The position numbers and the translations under genes were made by a program. DNA of 64,000 nucleotides, taken from NCBI GenBank assembly GCA_905250075.1, contig CAJNOP010000002.1, positions 6,685,565 through 6,749,564 of the forward strand, written 5' to 3'. The stretch comes from Rotaria sp. Silwood1. Taxonomy: Eukaryota > Rotifera > Eurotatoria > Philodinida > Philodinidae. Below the pieces are notes generated by a model. That model saw only the letters and a program-made list of their open reading frames with translations. It was not told the DNA's origin and did not search any database. Numbering within the stretch: position 1 is the stretch's first letter; each line of letters opens with the position of its first letter. Positions 1-13,100 of the stretch are shown here, one piece after another.

Positions 1-1917
1 TTTTTTTTGCGCAGTTCAGAAAAATCGAGTCAAGACGTTGTCTTTTAGTGACTTTTTCGAAGTGTTTACAAAAATCGAATTAACCATTGCTTAGAAGATC
101 TTATTTAATGAAACTGTATAAAATAGGAGAAATATTATTGTAAAAATGCTTCTCTTTTTTTTCGTGTCATTTTGGTTGGTGAAAATGTAAAAAAATAAAG
201 AAATTCATAAATTTAATTTGGAAGAGAAAAAAATTTCCTATCGAATCATCAAAACAATTTTGCGTCAAGAATGTCTTCATTGATGAAAATCAGTATTCGA
301 CATTTTCTAGCATTCAATTTACATTAGATATTATAGCTTCATAGTTGAAGTAGAAATTGTTATTGTCACAAATAATAAATTATATTTATGAACTTCAATT
401 AGAAATTGTATCGTCAAATTGATCTGCTCCTCCATGACCTATATAATATGATTGTGTAGTAACTTCTCTAATAGAAAGCCACTTTTCTTTATTGTTGCAT
501 AATCAGAGATAGAAGCTATAAATATTAAAATATATTTGAATTTATTTTCACTCTACATCTCATAATTAATAAAAATACAGTCTTCTGACAATAAAACGAT
601 TGTTTGACTTTATTTCGTTCTTTTTTGTATCATGACACATGAAGCACAAATAGATAAAAACAGTCATAGACTATTGCTTGCAATATTTCGTATTAAAATA
701 AAAAAGAACGGAAAATAATATGGAATTAAGATAAATCACTTGAATATTTGAGAAAATAATCAATTTTTTTTGTAATATTATCATAGCAATAGAAAAAAAA
801 TTTCTATTTATTAGAATCAAACATGATCATTATATCTTCACCAAGCGAAGAAAAAAAAAATACTTTTTTTTTGATTAGTACTATTTTTCTTTTTTTTTTC
901 TTTCCTTTTTGTTTCTCGTCAATCAGAGTAAAGAGGCGTCTACAAATAGTTCTTGTGCGCTCCTTTTTTTTTTTTCTTTCTATCAAGCGAAATTCCTTTT
1001 ATTTTATCGCACTTAACTATGTCACGCCGATCTTTATTCGCTAGCAATGTTGTAAGACTACTGCTTAGTATTTCTGAATTCTATCAATTGAGTAAAAAAT
1101 GTAAATAGACAATTTGTGTTGTTACGTATCTTATTAAAATTTAAGTACCAGTTATATTATTAGTCTAAAATTCATAGAGATAGGACAAAAAATTATTTAA
1201 TTTTTGTTAGTATTACTAGTTATTTTCGTTAATAATTACTTTTCGAGAGCATCTTTTTGTCATTAGCTATAGTAAAAAGATAAACAACTAGGCGCGCTAC
1301 CGTTTATCTTCACAAATACGCATAAGTAACTTTATTCGTTCTTTATTATTCTTATTTCGACAAAAAGTAGACTAGTATGTAAACATTCGTACATATTCAT
1401 CATCTCTTATTTAATTCTTTCCGAAAAGCACATTACATTTTTGATAAGATTACATATAGAATCTGCAAATTTATGATTCGTCGTTAGTACATAAAGTACG
1501 CTTGCGAAAGTACCTATGCCCTTTTGAAAAATATACTTTTCTTTGCTGTAGTATATACTATGGAACAACAAGAAGAAACAAAAAAAAAGTAAATCATATA
1601 GTGTGTTAAAATGTTAAATTATTTGAATCCATTGCAAAATTTCAAAAACGAAAGGAAAATTTAAAGCTAATTTTTCTCAGCACCCAGTGACCTTACGGTT
1701 CCTTGTCAATGTTCTCTGATTACAGCTCTTTTCTCCTTAGTTGTTATTCTTGATGTCGTTCGGTAACCGGTTTTGTTTTTTTCTTCCTTTCTTTTTCTTT
1801 CTTCTTTTTCGTCGTCTCTATTTGTGCTCTCTTCGTACATCTAACACAGGAGGTAGCCTTGTATGCGTGCGAATGCACACACACACATACACATAGAAAC
1901 AACATCAACCTTTCACG
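1..1917. other. gene-free 5' flank
   Basis: No coding stretch with credible composition or splice structure is visible. The region is rich in poly(T)/poly(A) tracts; the short ORFs around 804-1044 are low-complexity F/K/I translations of such tracts. A pyrimidine-rich block at about 1765-1815 and a (CA)6 run at 1876-1887 lie just upstream of the nuclear receptor start and could belong to its promoter or 5' UTR. Confidence 0.6.
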
Positions 1918-4805
1918 ATGGCGAATAAAGAAGGGAACGTAAGTAAGAATAATTGAGAATAAGAAAAATTGAAACGAAAAAGACTAACTGTCATATGTTG
2001 ATTTATTGAAATAGGTTCTTTTTAAATTATTATCTTGTATAAAAAATTTTTAAGGTTTTTTTTTTTTTTTACAAAGATCATCATTTTACTTTAACAGAAA
2101 AGCATGATCAGTAGACACCCACCGTTTTTTCTTCTTTCATCTAAATGATCACATTGTACAATTCATTTGATATGCACTTATAATAACATTTCTCTTGTTT
2201 ACTTATGTTCTTATGTAGGCGTGAACATTTTTATTGAAAACAAAATTACATATCAAATCAGGCGACAGTTTTTCGTTTGTTACATAGCTATATCTTTATA
2301 GAGACCTACTTATATACAATGAAATGTAAAGTAGATCATTTTTAAAATGTAATTAATCATGAAGATGGTGTATAAGGATCGATAAAAAAAATTAACAGTC
2401 TATTATTAGCTGTCGATCAACTCTAAATCTGAACAATAACCATGTTAAAAGAATATTATTACGTAATAAGCAATAGACGTATGCGAAAGATACTGCATTA
2501 ACTGGACAAAAATAGTCTCCTTAAGTTGTCTTTTATTTCCAACTTGTCATCACAAATGTTATAAATAACCTTGAAAAGAAAAAAAAAAGAATCACTTATC
2601 TATAGTTAAAATATCTAAAAAGGAACTTTTATTTGACTGTTGCAAATTATACTAAATATTGAGCAAGATTCTTCCTAAAATCTACCACTTTTGTTTTCAC
2701 ATATGCTATGTAGTTTCTATTCAAAGTAGAATATTGCTATGAGAATTAATTACAAGCTTCTTGTAATAAATAGATATTAATGTGTAATCTAATCGATTGT
2801 TTTTTGTTTATATGAGAATAGTCGTCATCAGGGGTACATCACAATCGAAAACGACGGCTTCGTGCTTCACAAGAGATGTATGCAACCAATACGTCGACAG
2901 ACTCTTCAATGTCTTTTGAAACAAGAAGTGCAATTAGTCAATCACGGAAAAAATCTGATCTTTCTTGTGTCGGTAAATTATTTTCATGCATTTTCAATAT
3001 TTTAATTTTTTTTTGAGATCAAACAAAAAAAAACAACAAAAACACAAAAAAATCTTATCTTTTATTATTCAAACATACAAATATGTCTATCAAGTTATTG
3101 CTATTAATAGTCTAATATTATTTCTTAAAAAGAAATCATATTCTCAATGCTTTATCTAATTATTCTTTATGTTTTTGCTTTAAATTCATATTAGTATTTT
3201 GTTTTATAAATATTCAAATTAATTTCGATAATGAAAAACGAATATCAGTAGATAATTATTCAAATACATCAAATAATCATAGCCACGATATTTTTAATGA
3301 GAAATGTCCTTAAAGGAAAAAAAAAAAGTTTTTTTCCGTTCACTTTTATGGCATGTCAATTAATATACGTTGTTAAAAGAAAGGATAACATTAAAATAAC
3401 CTTCCAAATCAAAAAAGCAAAAAAAAAACTTATGTTTCTTCTTAAAAACAGACAATTAGTTTTTGGTTTTATCATAAATTAGTTATTTTTATTTTTTTTA
3501 AATATAGTTTGTCATGGTTCAGCACATGGATATAATTTTGATGCAATTTCCTGTGAATCTTGTAAAGCATTCTTTCGACGAAATGCTCTTCTTAATACAG
3601 TAAATAGAATGAATAAAAAAAAGTGAATTCAATTCTTATAAATATTTATATTATTAAGGATCGATTAAAGTGTCGTCGTGATGGTGCTTGTGAAATAACA
3701 TTAGAAACGCGACGCCGTTGTAAATCATGTCGATTACGAAAGTGTTTTGCCGTTGGTATGATATTTTTCTTTGTATATTTATTTATCAATAAATATATTT
3801 TTTAAATAGGTATGCGTAAGGAATGGATATTAACTGAAGAAGAAAAACTTAATAAAAAACGTCGTATTGAAGAAAATAGACGACTTCGTTCAGCTCATAC
3901 GAATGAATCGTTACTATTAAAAGATAATTTTAACGAAACAATAAATTCAACTGAAAAATATGATTTAGATTTACAAAATGTTGTACTTAATAGAAATTAT
4001 ATCTATTCATCAAGATCAACATCATTTAGAGGAAATATTGATTTTATTGAAAATGTTGTTACAGCTTTTCATGATGGATTTAAATTAAATCCCACTAGTT
4101 ATGGTTGGTCATATCCGTTAGCAAAAAAAATTACTGCTTTATATCAGATACTTAATACAAAAAATACTACAGCATTACGTCTTATTAGTTTTTATAAAAG
4201 ATTATCAGAATTTGATGCTTTAAATGAAATTGATAAAGTAAATCTTGTAAAAAGTAATTTACATTTTATTTTCTTCTTCCATAGTTCTCTTGGGTAAGAC
4301 ATACTGATAAATATTTCTAATTCTCTTTATTTATATTATTAGATATGATCCAATTAATGATATATATCATGAAGGAATTCCTTCAAATGATACTCCTCTA
4401 TATGGTAGTGATATTCGTGAAGCACATGGGCATGATATATATGTACGTTGTACTTTAATCATGCGTTCATTACATTCAATTGTTGAAATGGATAGACGAA
4501 TCATGCAATTAACACTTGTTATATTACTTTTTTCAAAAGGTCTTTCTCATTTCATAAATTGTCAAGAGCCATCATTAAATAATTATCAACAAGTATTGCA
4601 TGCACAAAATATTTATGTTGAACAATTATGGATATTTTTGGAGCAACATTATGGATCAATACAAACTATTCGAACTTTTACAACATTAATCAATAAATGT
4701 ATGTTAATTCAAGCACTTTTTCGTGATATTCATCAAGATATTAATGAAAAAATAGATATATGCCAAGTACCACCTATCATGCGGACTCTTATGCATCTCT
4801 CATAA
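1918..4805 (+). CDS. nuclear hormone receptor (DBD + LBD)
   Basis: Ligand-type nuclear receptor, about 435 aa; such proteins are zinc-finger transcription factors acting in the nucleus. Proposed exons: 1918-1938, 2822-2972, 3508-3599, 3659-3755, 3810-4293, 4343-4805; all phases close. The DNA-binding domain starts at about residue 56. Its first module has spacing C-x2-C-x13-C-x2-C and carries the P-box-region motif CESCKAFFRR. Its second module is C-x5-C-x9-C-x2-C, ending CKSCRLRKCFAVGM. A basic hinge (KKRRIEENRRLR) follows, then a divergent ligand-binding domain of about 215 residues with the helix-3-to-5-like stretch EFDALNEIDKVNLVKSNL. The P-box has Ser where Gly is usual (CEGCKAFFRR). The 7-codon first exon (MANKEGN) ends at a strong donor GTAAGTAAG and joins in frame to 2822; a fallback start is the Met at 2876. 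No clear AF-2 helix is visible at the C-terminus. The subfamily cannot be assigned by eye; it may be a lineage-specific receptor. Confidence 0.88.
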
Positions 4806-6437
4806 CGGATCGAAATTTATATATATATATATATATAAATGTATGCGACATTTTCAAAAGTTAGTTAGGTGATCATTATGATGATTGTCGTTTCATTTTT
4901 CTTTTCCTTTCTTTGTTTCTATAACTATGATTATTATAATAATTTTTTTCCTTTTGCTTTTTATTGTTTTGTTGCAAAAATAAAACGCTTATAAACGGTA
5001 GGTTTTTCTTCTGATGCAACAATAATGCATATACATGAAAATATAAATAAAGAAATAAAGTACAAAATACATGTCTCGCTATACCTGACATTCATGTTTA
5101 TTATTACTTGTCTAATAAAAGAACAACAAGAAAAAAATAACGTTTTTTCATATATTTCTTGCATCTAAACTTGACATGAAAGAAAAGAACAGGTTACCAA
5201 ATTATGTGATTATTGAAAAACAAACCAACAAAGAAACGATAGCGTTAAGCATGAAAATTTTCAATGAACAAAATCAAATTCGTAAACTTCTTTATAAAGT
5301 CGGGAATAAATAAATCTTGAATATTGATGATAAAAAAAGTGATTATGAAGATAAAAGTTTGTTTCGGATTCATCTTTATCGAATATAATTCTCTGCAAAG
5401 AAATAATCATAAGTTTTATGTTGTTGAAATTTTTGTCAAAGTTCACTGGTTTTTACTGTTTGTCTTTTTTAAGTGCAATAAAAAACAAATATGCTCACTA
5501 GACTTTTAAAATATTTATCATACTAACCTTTCTTATCTTAAGTGTATAACGCTGTTCTTTTTGTCGTCTATTGTGACCAAGCATTAGTTTCTTATCTAAT
5601 ATATCATAATCATTGTTAAAGTATTTTTTTTTCATTTTAATCATATCTATTATTGCATAAGCTAATTTTGTTTTAACCTATTGCACTTATTTTGTAGCAA
5701 GAACATTTTTTGTTTGATGTAAAATTGAATTTTATCATGATGAAGTTTTGAAACACAAGTAGAGATCTCAGCTATTTTACATCCGAGAGGGTAGACCAGG
5801 CTTTCCGATTAGGAGGGATGGGGGCTATCCTCCCAAAATTGTCTGTCTGTCTGCGAAAATTTTTAATACTGTCTGCAAATTTTTTACGGTTACTGGGAGA
5901 AATGACCGATTGTATGGAAGCCCGATGGGGGTACGGTACGACCTAGTGAAAACTGGTGTCGTTTCTTCCCCCCCCCGGTCAACAGTTTTCACGCCAGAAA
6001 AATGAGAACATTGTCTGCCAAAATTTTAGTCTCCCCTCTCCCCCCACTCCTAAAAACAATCGACAACCTGGGATAGACTAAAAATTCAGTGAATAGTCCA
6101 AGCATTTTTTCGAAAAGTTCTTTTATTTGATTTTTTAGCCAATAGATAACAAGGTATAATACAATTGTAAACTGTGTGTGGGCTTTTTTTTTGACCGAAA
6201 ATATCGTGATATCACTTTCTGTTAGAGATAAAGATAAGAGTCCTCAAACCTGCTTTCTGTTAGTTTTTCTCATCAGATTACAAAAACTCTTGCAAACATT
6301 GTTAAAAATGTTGGCAGAAAGTTCGACATTTTCATGAAAGTCAATCTTGTCATCCCCCTAGTCTTATCATGAAGCCTGAGCAAGAATTATTTTATGTAAT
6401 ATGATTCAAACAAGAGAACATACATTAAAAACAATTA
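4806..6437. other. intergenic, tail-to-tail
   Basis: Region between the nuclear receptor and the METTL24-like gene, which converge on it. It holds an (AT)n tract at about 4817-4838, a possible poly(A) signal AATAAA at 4979-4984 for the receptor gene, and a GC-rich repeat-like block at 5790-6078 listed separately. ORFs at 4876-5509 are AT-rich and overlap on both strands; they show no family features. Confidence 0.6.
5790..6078. mobile_element. putative MITE-like element with imperfect terminal inverted repeats
   Basis: A block of about 290 bp, much richer in G and C than its flanks. Its left end (GTAGACCAGGC, CCGATT, AGGAGGGATGGGGG) resembles the reverse complement of its right end (GTCTATCCCAGG, CGATTG, AGGAGTGGGGGG). 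Inside is a perfect 10-bp inverted pair, GTGAAAACTG (5946-5955) and CAGTTTTCAC (5982-5991), around a C9 run. TGTCTG words are repeated near both ends. No ORF is present. I could not define a target-site duplication. Non-autonomous DNA transposon is an inference from symmetry only. Confidence 0.45.
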
Positions 6438-8141
6438 TTAAAAATGTCCTCGAAAAAATTTCCTATTTAATTTAAGAAGACCATATTCACAAGCATAATA
6501 TGGAAAACCTGGATTAAGTTCTCGATGATAAATAACATAATTTTGAGAATTGAATAAATAAAATAAAGCATTCGTTTCAATTATTCGGTCACGATCAAGA
6601 TGAACCTCCTGAAAACATAAAACAGTATGAAATTAAAAGGTGTTATAGTGTTTTTTTCTTACAATAAGAATTTGTCGAATATAAACAGGTTTAAAAGATT
6701 GATTAAGAATATTATTCGAAAAAAACTTATGAAATAATATATATTCACCATATTCAATATCAACTTTAAGAATATCTATTTCAAAATTTGTTTGATTGAG
6801 TTCAGTCATAAGTTGACGTAATGTTGTTGTTTTATTTTGACCATCACCTAATTTTATTTGATGAAATTTACAAACATTCTTTGGACATTCAAAATATCTC
6901 ATATCAATCGTATGAATAGAACAATGGGGTAAACGTTTATGTACGGTTTCTTCAAATTGAAAATCTCCATCAGAACCCAATGAATATATAAGACACGGTG
7001 ACTTTGATTTCAAATATTCTATATCACATGCCTGAAATAAAAGACATATTCATGTGATGAAGAATAATAAATACTCTTTTTTTAGAGAACTCAGTTTTAT
7101 ACACTTGTATTGAATGGGGCAGACTTTTCTTTAAGTTTTCCAAAAACTATATCTCGAATAGTCATTGTATTTGTTTTACCACATATTTCTTCGAATGTTT
7201 CTATAGGTGAATGTTCTATTTAATAGTTATACACGGTGTTTAATCAAATATATAATTTTCATATCAAACTTAACATTAAAACGAATCATCTACTAAAAAC
7301 ATATTATATTTTACACCTTAGAATTCACAAAGGAATGAAAAGGTTGTTATTTTGGTCACAAATTACTTTAACCATTTTGAAAACTGATATAAAACAAAAT
7401 GTATTAAATTTTTGAACATTGTCTAACTTTGCATTTTAATTAAGAGTAGTCCTTTGTATAAGACAAAAGCAATTTTACAATGTTTGCCTAAGATTTAAAA
7501 TACTTTATGCAAGTTCTTCTCTATAATATTGAGGGGAAAAGCCTAAAAATTTATGTCATCATTTTATCTATTAGAAGAGGCTAATTTTTACACTATATAC
7601 TTTACATTATAGGATAAAGTCAAAAGAAATTTAGAACCTTGACTCCTTTTGTAAACATCGTCGATTAATGGAAGCAGCATTCGTCAGGAGTTTTTCGTAT
7701 ATTTTCAAAGTTAACTCATAGCTAAATTAACAAAGTCAAGTAAAATCTTACCCATTTGCCTCCATCACCCTCACCAAGACGTGTCTCATTTGGACATTGA
7801 AATTCTGGAAACCAATTTTTATAAAAATAATTTTCATAATCATTCATTGTTAAAATATTTCTATCATGTTGTTCTGAATAAAATGCACGTCTTTTTTGCC
7901 ATATTTCATCTGATTCACATATCAATTGATCACTTTCAATCATTGATAGATTACATGAATTTTTAGTTCCTTTGAAAATATTTTTATTTTGTACTTTATG
8001 ATGCATAAAATTAAATTTGATCATAAAAATAAATATAATACCCAAAATAAAAAAACGAAGTCGATTGTGTTGTAATAAAGTCATTATAAAACTTATCAGT
8101 GACAAAATTGTTTTGAAATTGGAGGCGAACATAATTGACAT
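6438..8141 (-). CDS. METTL24-like / FkbM-type methyltransferase, membrane-anchored
   Basis: Predicted SAM-dependent methyltransferase-like protein of 309 aa. Exons (minus strand): 7752-8141, 6663-7031, 6438-6608; phase 0 at both junctions. The N-terminus has a hydrophobic anchor at about residues 29-43 (FFILGIIFIFM), suggesting a type II membrane or Golgi protein. The catalytic-like region begins with ETRLGEGDGGKWACD and continues with a motif-I-like stretch YSLGSDGDFQFEE (about 146-158) and VDIEYGEY (about 220-227), the acidic post-II motif of Methyltransf_21/22 proteins. The pattern of DGGKW-C followed by an LIYSLGS-type motif is what I recognise from METTL24. The length is somewhat shorter than vertebrate METTL24. 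The 720-nt first intron shows no extra exon. Substrate is unknown. The start is the first Met before the anchor. Confidence 0.8.
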
Positions 8142-10179
8142 TCTGTTTCTTTCTTTCTATAATACTGCGCTGAATATGATGACGAAATAAACTTTGTGCG
8201 TTCTGCCTAGATACAGAAGAGGACGAAAAAAAAATTGTATTTAACTCAAGAGCAGTCGATTTTGAATTTAAATTAAAAGAAACAATCAAGGTTACAAAAC
8301 GTGTTTTGAGATCCATTAAAGGCTGTGTTAGTTCATTTTTTGGCGTTGTCTTTTGAGACAAATAGAAAAATATTTCGAAACGAAGAGACGATCGTTTCCA
8401 ATGGTTCTCTAAGATGCAACTGAATGTTGTTCCACGTAGCACCATGCTGTGACACGTTATAAAATGATCATAAATTAATTTGAAAGTGAATGAAGAGCGA
8501 CTGATGTATTTGATTAAATGGATTTCAGGTCACCTCAACAATCAATCTTGGACTAAGTGCATTCAAATCACATGAGATTTTAAGAATATGTTGAGGATTC
8601 AGTGAATAGAACTTGCTAAGATTTTCTCTCCAATATGATGATATTTTTGAAGGATAGTCAACAAACAAAAGTCAACAATAGTTTATTTAGTAAATGAAAA
8701 TTCTTTGCAAGTCCTCATTCTGTAGATTTAATCCTTTGACTATTGGAAAGAGTATGTCAAAGTGCAATGTCTTTTTTTTAAATTTAAACTTTTTATACGA
8801 CGAAAAAGGATAAAAAGTTCAATACCTAAAAAAACTCTCAAAAAATGGTCATCTATTTATCGACGTGACTTTTTATAGAACAGGAAAAACACCCAATTCC
8901 AAAAACAAATCCTGCCAGGCACTGCAGCTTCACATATTCTTTCAAAGCACAAAAATAGCAATTGACTATAATGAGGCTTCTTCGAGAATTTTGAGATGCA
9001 CTATTAAAAAAGTATAAGCAGAGAAAAAACGACATATACTTTCCGTTTTTTCTGAAAACGGTATATTTTTCAAGAAGATAATGATAGGAATTATCAAAAA
9101 TATTAGCAAAAAAGGTGGTCCAAAATTTAAAAAAAAACATTTCACTTATGAAAGATTAAGCCTCGGGCTACCTTTTCATGCACTTATCTCAATTTTGATT
9201 TTTTTTTGACGAAAATCGACTGTCTTTTTTTAGAAGATAAGGCTTTAGTGATGAATAAGAAGAAAAGATGATAATTAACAAATGAAGAGAAACACAGTAG
9301 GAGTAATGTGAATAGACCAAGAAGTAGTTGATTGAAGATAGAAATCAAGATGTTTATAATGAAATGCAGATGTGTAAAATGCAAAAAAGACTTAATGAGA
9401 TCAGTATGAGTGTCGAAGATAAATGTATAATGACGAGTTTACTATAATCATGCAAGAATTGTTGTCACGAACAAGAAAACAATTAGTAACGATCAACATA
9501 AAATGAATGCGACAAATAGTATATATAGAAGACTAAGCAATTACAAACGCCAATAAATTTACATGCCAGAGATGGAATTGATTAATCTCGTCACTTTTCA
9601 AATCAATTTTGGTCTCGGTTTGGTTCTCAATATCTCAAACCAACTTCGATTTCGGTTTAAATATTGAAAAATTTGAATCCATTCCATCTCTGGTATAAAC
9701 AACAAGAGGACAGAGAAAATATAGATGACGTCCAGTACATTCACCTGTATTCTTTCACTAAATCCATCTCTAATTTTAACCTACTCAGTATAATACATAA
9801 TCAATAAACACACTTACGTTTTTTTCAACAAAAAAAGAAATCCAACCTTTTATTATTCATAAATTTTCTGCATGCAAAGTGGAGAAAAAGTCAAAAATGC
9901 CAATAAAATGATAAAAAGAAAACAGTTGCGCTTAATGCATAAAAACTGTAACTGTTCTGTTTCTGTAAATAATTGTTCCTATCAATAGCAAATAGGCAAA
10001 ATGAAAAAAAACACAAAGTCCACAGGCAGTTCGTTTATAAGAAGAAGAACAAGAAAAAGGATCCATCTTCACTTTAATCACATTTTCACAATGATTTGTG
10101 TGTTGTACATACACAGCAAGATGTGAAGGTAAGGACAAAGCGATTAAAGTACAAATGTTCCAAAACAAAACAGAAATAA
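8142..10179. other. intergenic
   Basis: Gene-free stretch between the METTL24-like start and the MAP1 stop. It contains one small inverted-repeat element at 9566-9693 (listed separately). Minus-strand ORFs at 8011-8445, 8853-9140, 9184-9384 and 9932-10168 are hydrophobic or low-complexity and have no recognisable domain. Confidence 0.55.
9566..9693. mobile_element. 128-bp inverted-repeat element (MITE-like)
   Basis: Perfect 13-bp terminal inverted repeats: CCAGAGATGGAAT at 9566-9578 and ATTCCATCTCTGG at 9681-9693. Allowing one mismatch the match runs a few bases further inwards (GATT). The interior contains repeated TTCGGTTT/TCTCGGTTT-like words and no ORF. The flanks do not give a clear target-site duplication. 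This is typical of a short non-autonomous DNA transposon. Confidence 0.6.
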
Positions 10180-13100
10180 TTATTGTTCATCTGTATTGTA
10201 TATTGAACTAAAACGTAAAAGTTGTGATGGTGAACCTTCATTATCATATTGCACATTACAACGAATTGATGCTGGCAGAATATTTATATTAAGTTCTGCT
10301 AAACGATTTCTATTCGTAACAAAAAATTGTCGTAATTGTTCACCATCAAATGTTGGTACAAGAGTAACCTTAATGAAATATTGTGACATTATATTTTCCA
10401 AAACACAGAAAAAAAAAACAATAATATATTTACTGGTGCATGTTCTTTATTTTCCCATTGTTGTTTTCCCTCAATTAATGACTCAAGTGTAAGACGACTT
10501 ATTTGTACAGCATTTAAAATATAATAACGAGCACGTACACGACGAAAGAATTCTTCATCAACATAATGTTCATTACCATGAAATGGAATATATGCAACGT
10601 CAACATTGAAAATTGAATTTGACGATGATGTTTGTTTGGATTTTTGTGATGATGTTTGATTAATATTATTTGTTGATTTAGTTGGTTCATTTGTTCTAAA
10701 TAGAATATTTGAATAAAAGAACAGGATTTTTTTGTCTTTGAAAAATTTTACCGATTTGATGCATTGCTTAGCTTTTTAATTGTTGGTTTTATTGAACGAA
10801 CATCATTTTCAATTGGTAAACCTTGTGGATTAATTTCATCAATAGACGGTACGGAATGTTGATTTGTTGGTGATATATCACGATGAATGATTTCCATTTC
10901 ATCATCGATATTATTATCATCATTAGTTTTTTTAATAATCAATGGATTTTTCGTATTAGAACTTTCATCAATAAAACTTGTTGTCATCGGATCATCCGGA
11001 CCTGATTCAGGTTGCATTTCATCTTTTGGTGAGTCAGTATGACTTTCAACAAATGGTTCATTATGATCAATTGCTAATGGAACTGATTCTGGTCGTTGAA
11101 TTTCATCTTCATGATTGTCTATTGCTGTTTCATTGTTTTCATTCAATTCATCAGGTGATATATCATGTTTATTCTTCTCTTGTGATTGTTCTTCGCTATC
11201 ATTTTGAAAAGAAAGATCAAGTTGAATTTCGCTCGATTGTTCAGTTTCCTCATTCTGTATTTCTAATTTTTGTTCATGTTCATTGTTAGCGTCTATTTCC
11301 TGATGATCTTCATTTGTAATGTCTAGTTTTTGTTGTTCTTCATTTGAAATGTCTAGGTTTTGTTGTTCTTCAGTTGGAACATCTAATTTTTGTTGTTCTT
11401 CATTTGGAATGTCTAGTTTTTGTTGTTCTTCATTTGGAACATCTAATTTTTGTTGTTCTTCATTTGGAATGTCTAGTTTTTGTTGTTCTTTATTTGGAAC
11501 ATCTAATTTTTGCTTCTGGTCATCTTGAGTTTTCGGCTTTTGCACATGATTTTTCATTTGGTTATGTTTAGTAGAGCTTTTAGCGGTAGTTCCACGAGGT
11601 TTTTGTGCCTCTTTATCTTTATTATTTGATCGAGCAGGACTATTCGTTTTCAGAGGAGGCATCTATTCATAGAAGATAATGATATTTTTCCATAAAATAA
11701 TGATTGTCTCAAAAAAAAATTGACTTCTTAGTATTTTTCCAATATTTTCGTCAATGTACATTACTGTGACTTGCATAAGCGTTCTGCGTTACAGAGCGCA
11801 CAATGCCGAAGTGACGGATTTTATACTAGTACTTTCTGTCAACACCTAGTTTTATTTTCTGTAGAACTAGATATGTGTCTAGTCATGATCGTCTCAGTTT
11901 TCAAGTATAGGCATAGAGAACAGCGTCAAATGACTGAAATTCATCTTCTCATCTGATACTTTTGTCACGAAGATAAAATATCGTACAAGATCATTGCGTA
12001 GATTTAGCAAAGAAATCATTTGTTTTGAAAACAATGACAATATGCGAATGCAAAAAGTTAGTATAGAACATCGATATAGGAATTTTTTAACCGAAATTTT
12101 CGAAATATCTGTATAAGAAAATGTTTGATTGCACGTCAATTATAGTGTACAGATGAAATTCGATTTAAAATTTAGAAAGAGCTGTTTAAAACACTTTTGA
12201 ATGTGCGATTAGTTTCATTTGTATTATACACGTCCAACAGCTAAGACTATGAAAAACGTCAAAATAATATAACGACATATATTATGTGTGTATAAGGTAC
12301 AGTCTTCAGTGAAGAAAGTTTGACTGTTAAATTTTATAGTGAAGTGTTTTATACGCTTTTTTGTAGAGACTTGAACGTGAAGTCATTTGATAAAAACTTC
12401 AAGTCTAAGTAATAATGGACATTGACGAAAATATTGATCAAAATCTGAGAGACACATTATTTACAATATTGATTACCTTTCTTGGAATTGGTGTTGATCG
12501 AGGTTTTTCAGTTTTTATTGTTCTACTTTGTGAAACTTTCGGCTTAGAAGAAATAGGACGTGGTGAAACTTTTGGTGTTTTACTTTGAACTGTTGATGAT
12601 GTTACTCGATCTGTTACTGGAGGAGAAATCTTAGGTTTGTGTGATGAATGTTTAACACCTGTATTTGTATTAGTAGATAATGTTGTTTTAATATTGCTCG
12701 TGTGAGTTCTTTGCTGTTGTTGTCGTTGTTGTTGTTGTGGTTCATGTAAAAATTCAAGATGTCTAACTTTATTCAATGCTTCAAAGACAAGTGTTTGTGG
12801 ACAAGCACCTGTATATAAAATTCGTACTGAATTATTCTTGCTCGATAGAGAACTTGGTGTCCAAACAAGCAATAAACATGATGAATACCAATGATGAAAT
12901 GGAATTATTGAAGGTGATGGTTGTTGATCACGTATTGGAATCTAAAGAAATTGTAAATTATTTTGATTATTTGTATTTTTTGTTTAATTTTAGTATGGAA
13001 ATGTTTTTTTTTGTTTCTGTTTACTTTTTGTAAATTTGCAAGAATTTTTTCATCTTCAGATATGGATGACGTTGGATGTAATATATAAAGATCAAGTGAA

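Noticed and set aside
8011..8445. 144-aa minus-strand ORF overlapping the METTL24-like first exon
   Set aside because: It lies in another frame over a well-supported exon and has no domain features.
11319..11571. Two plus-strand ORFs (Cys/Ser-rich and Leu/Val-rich) antisense to MAP1
   Set aside because: They are open only because the 60-bp tandem repeat is stop-free in several frames; the minus strand has the real exon with consistent splice phases.
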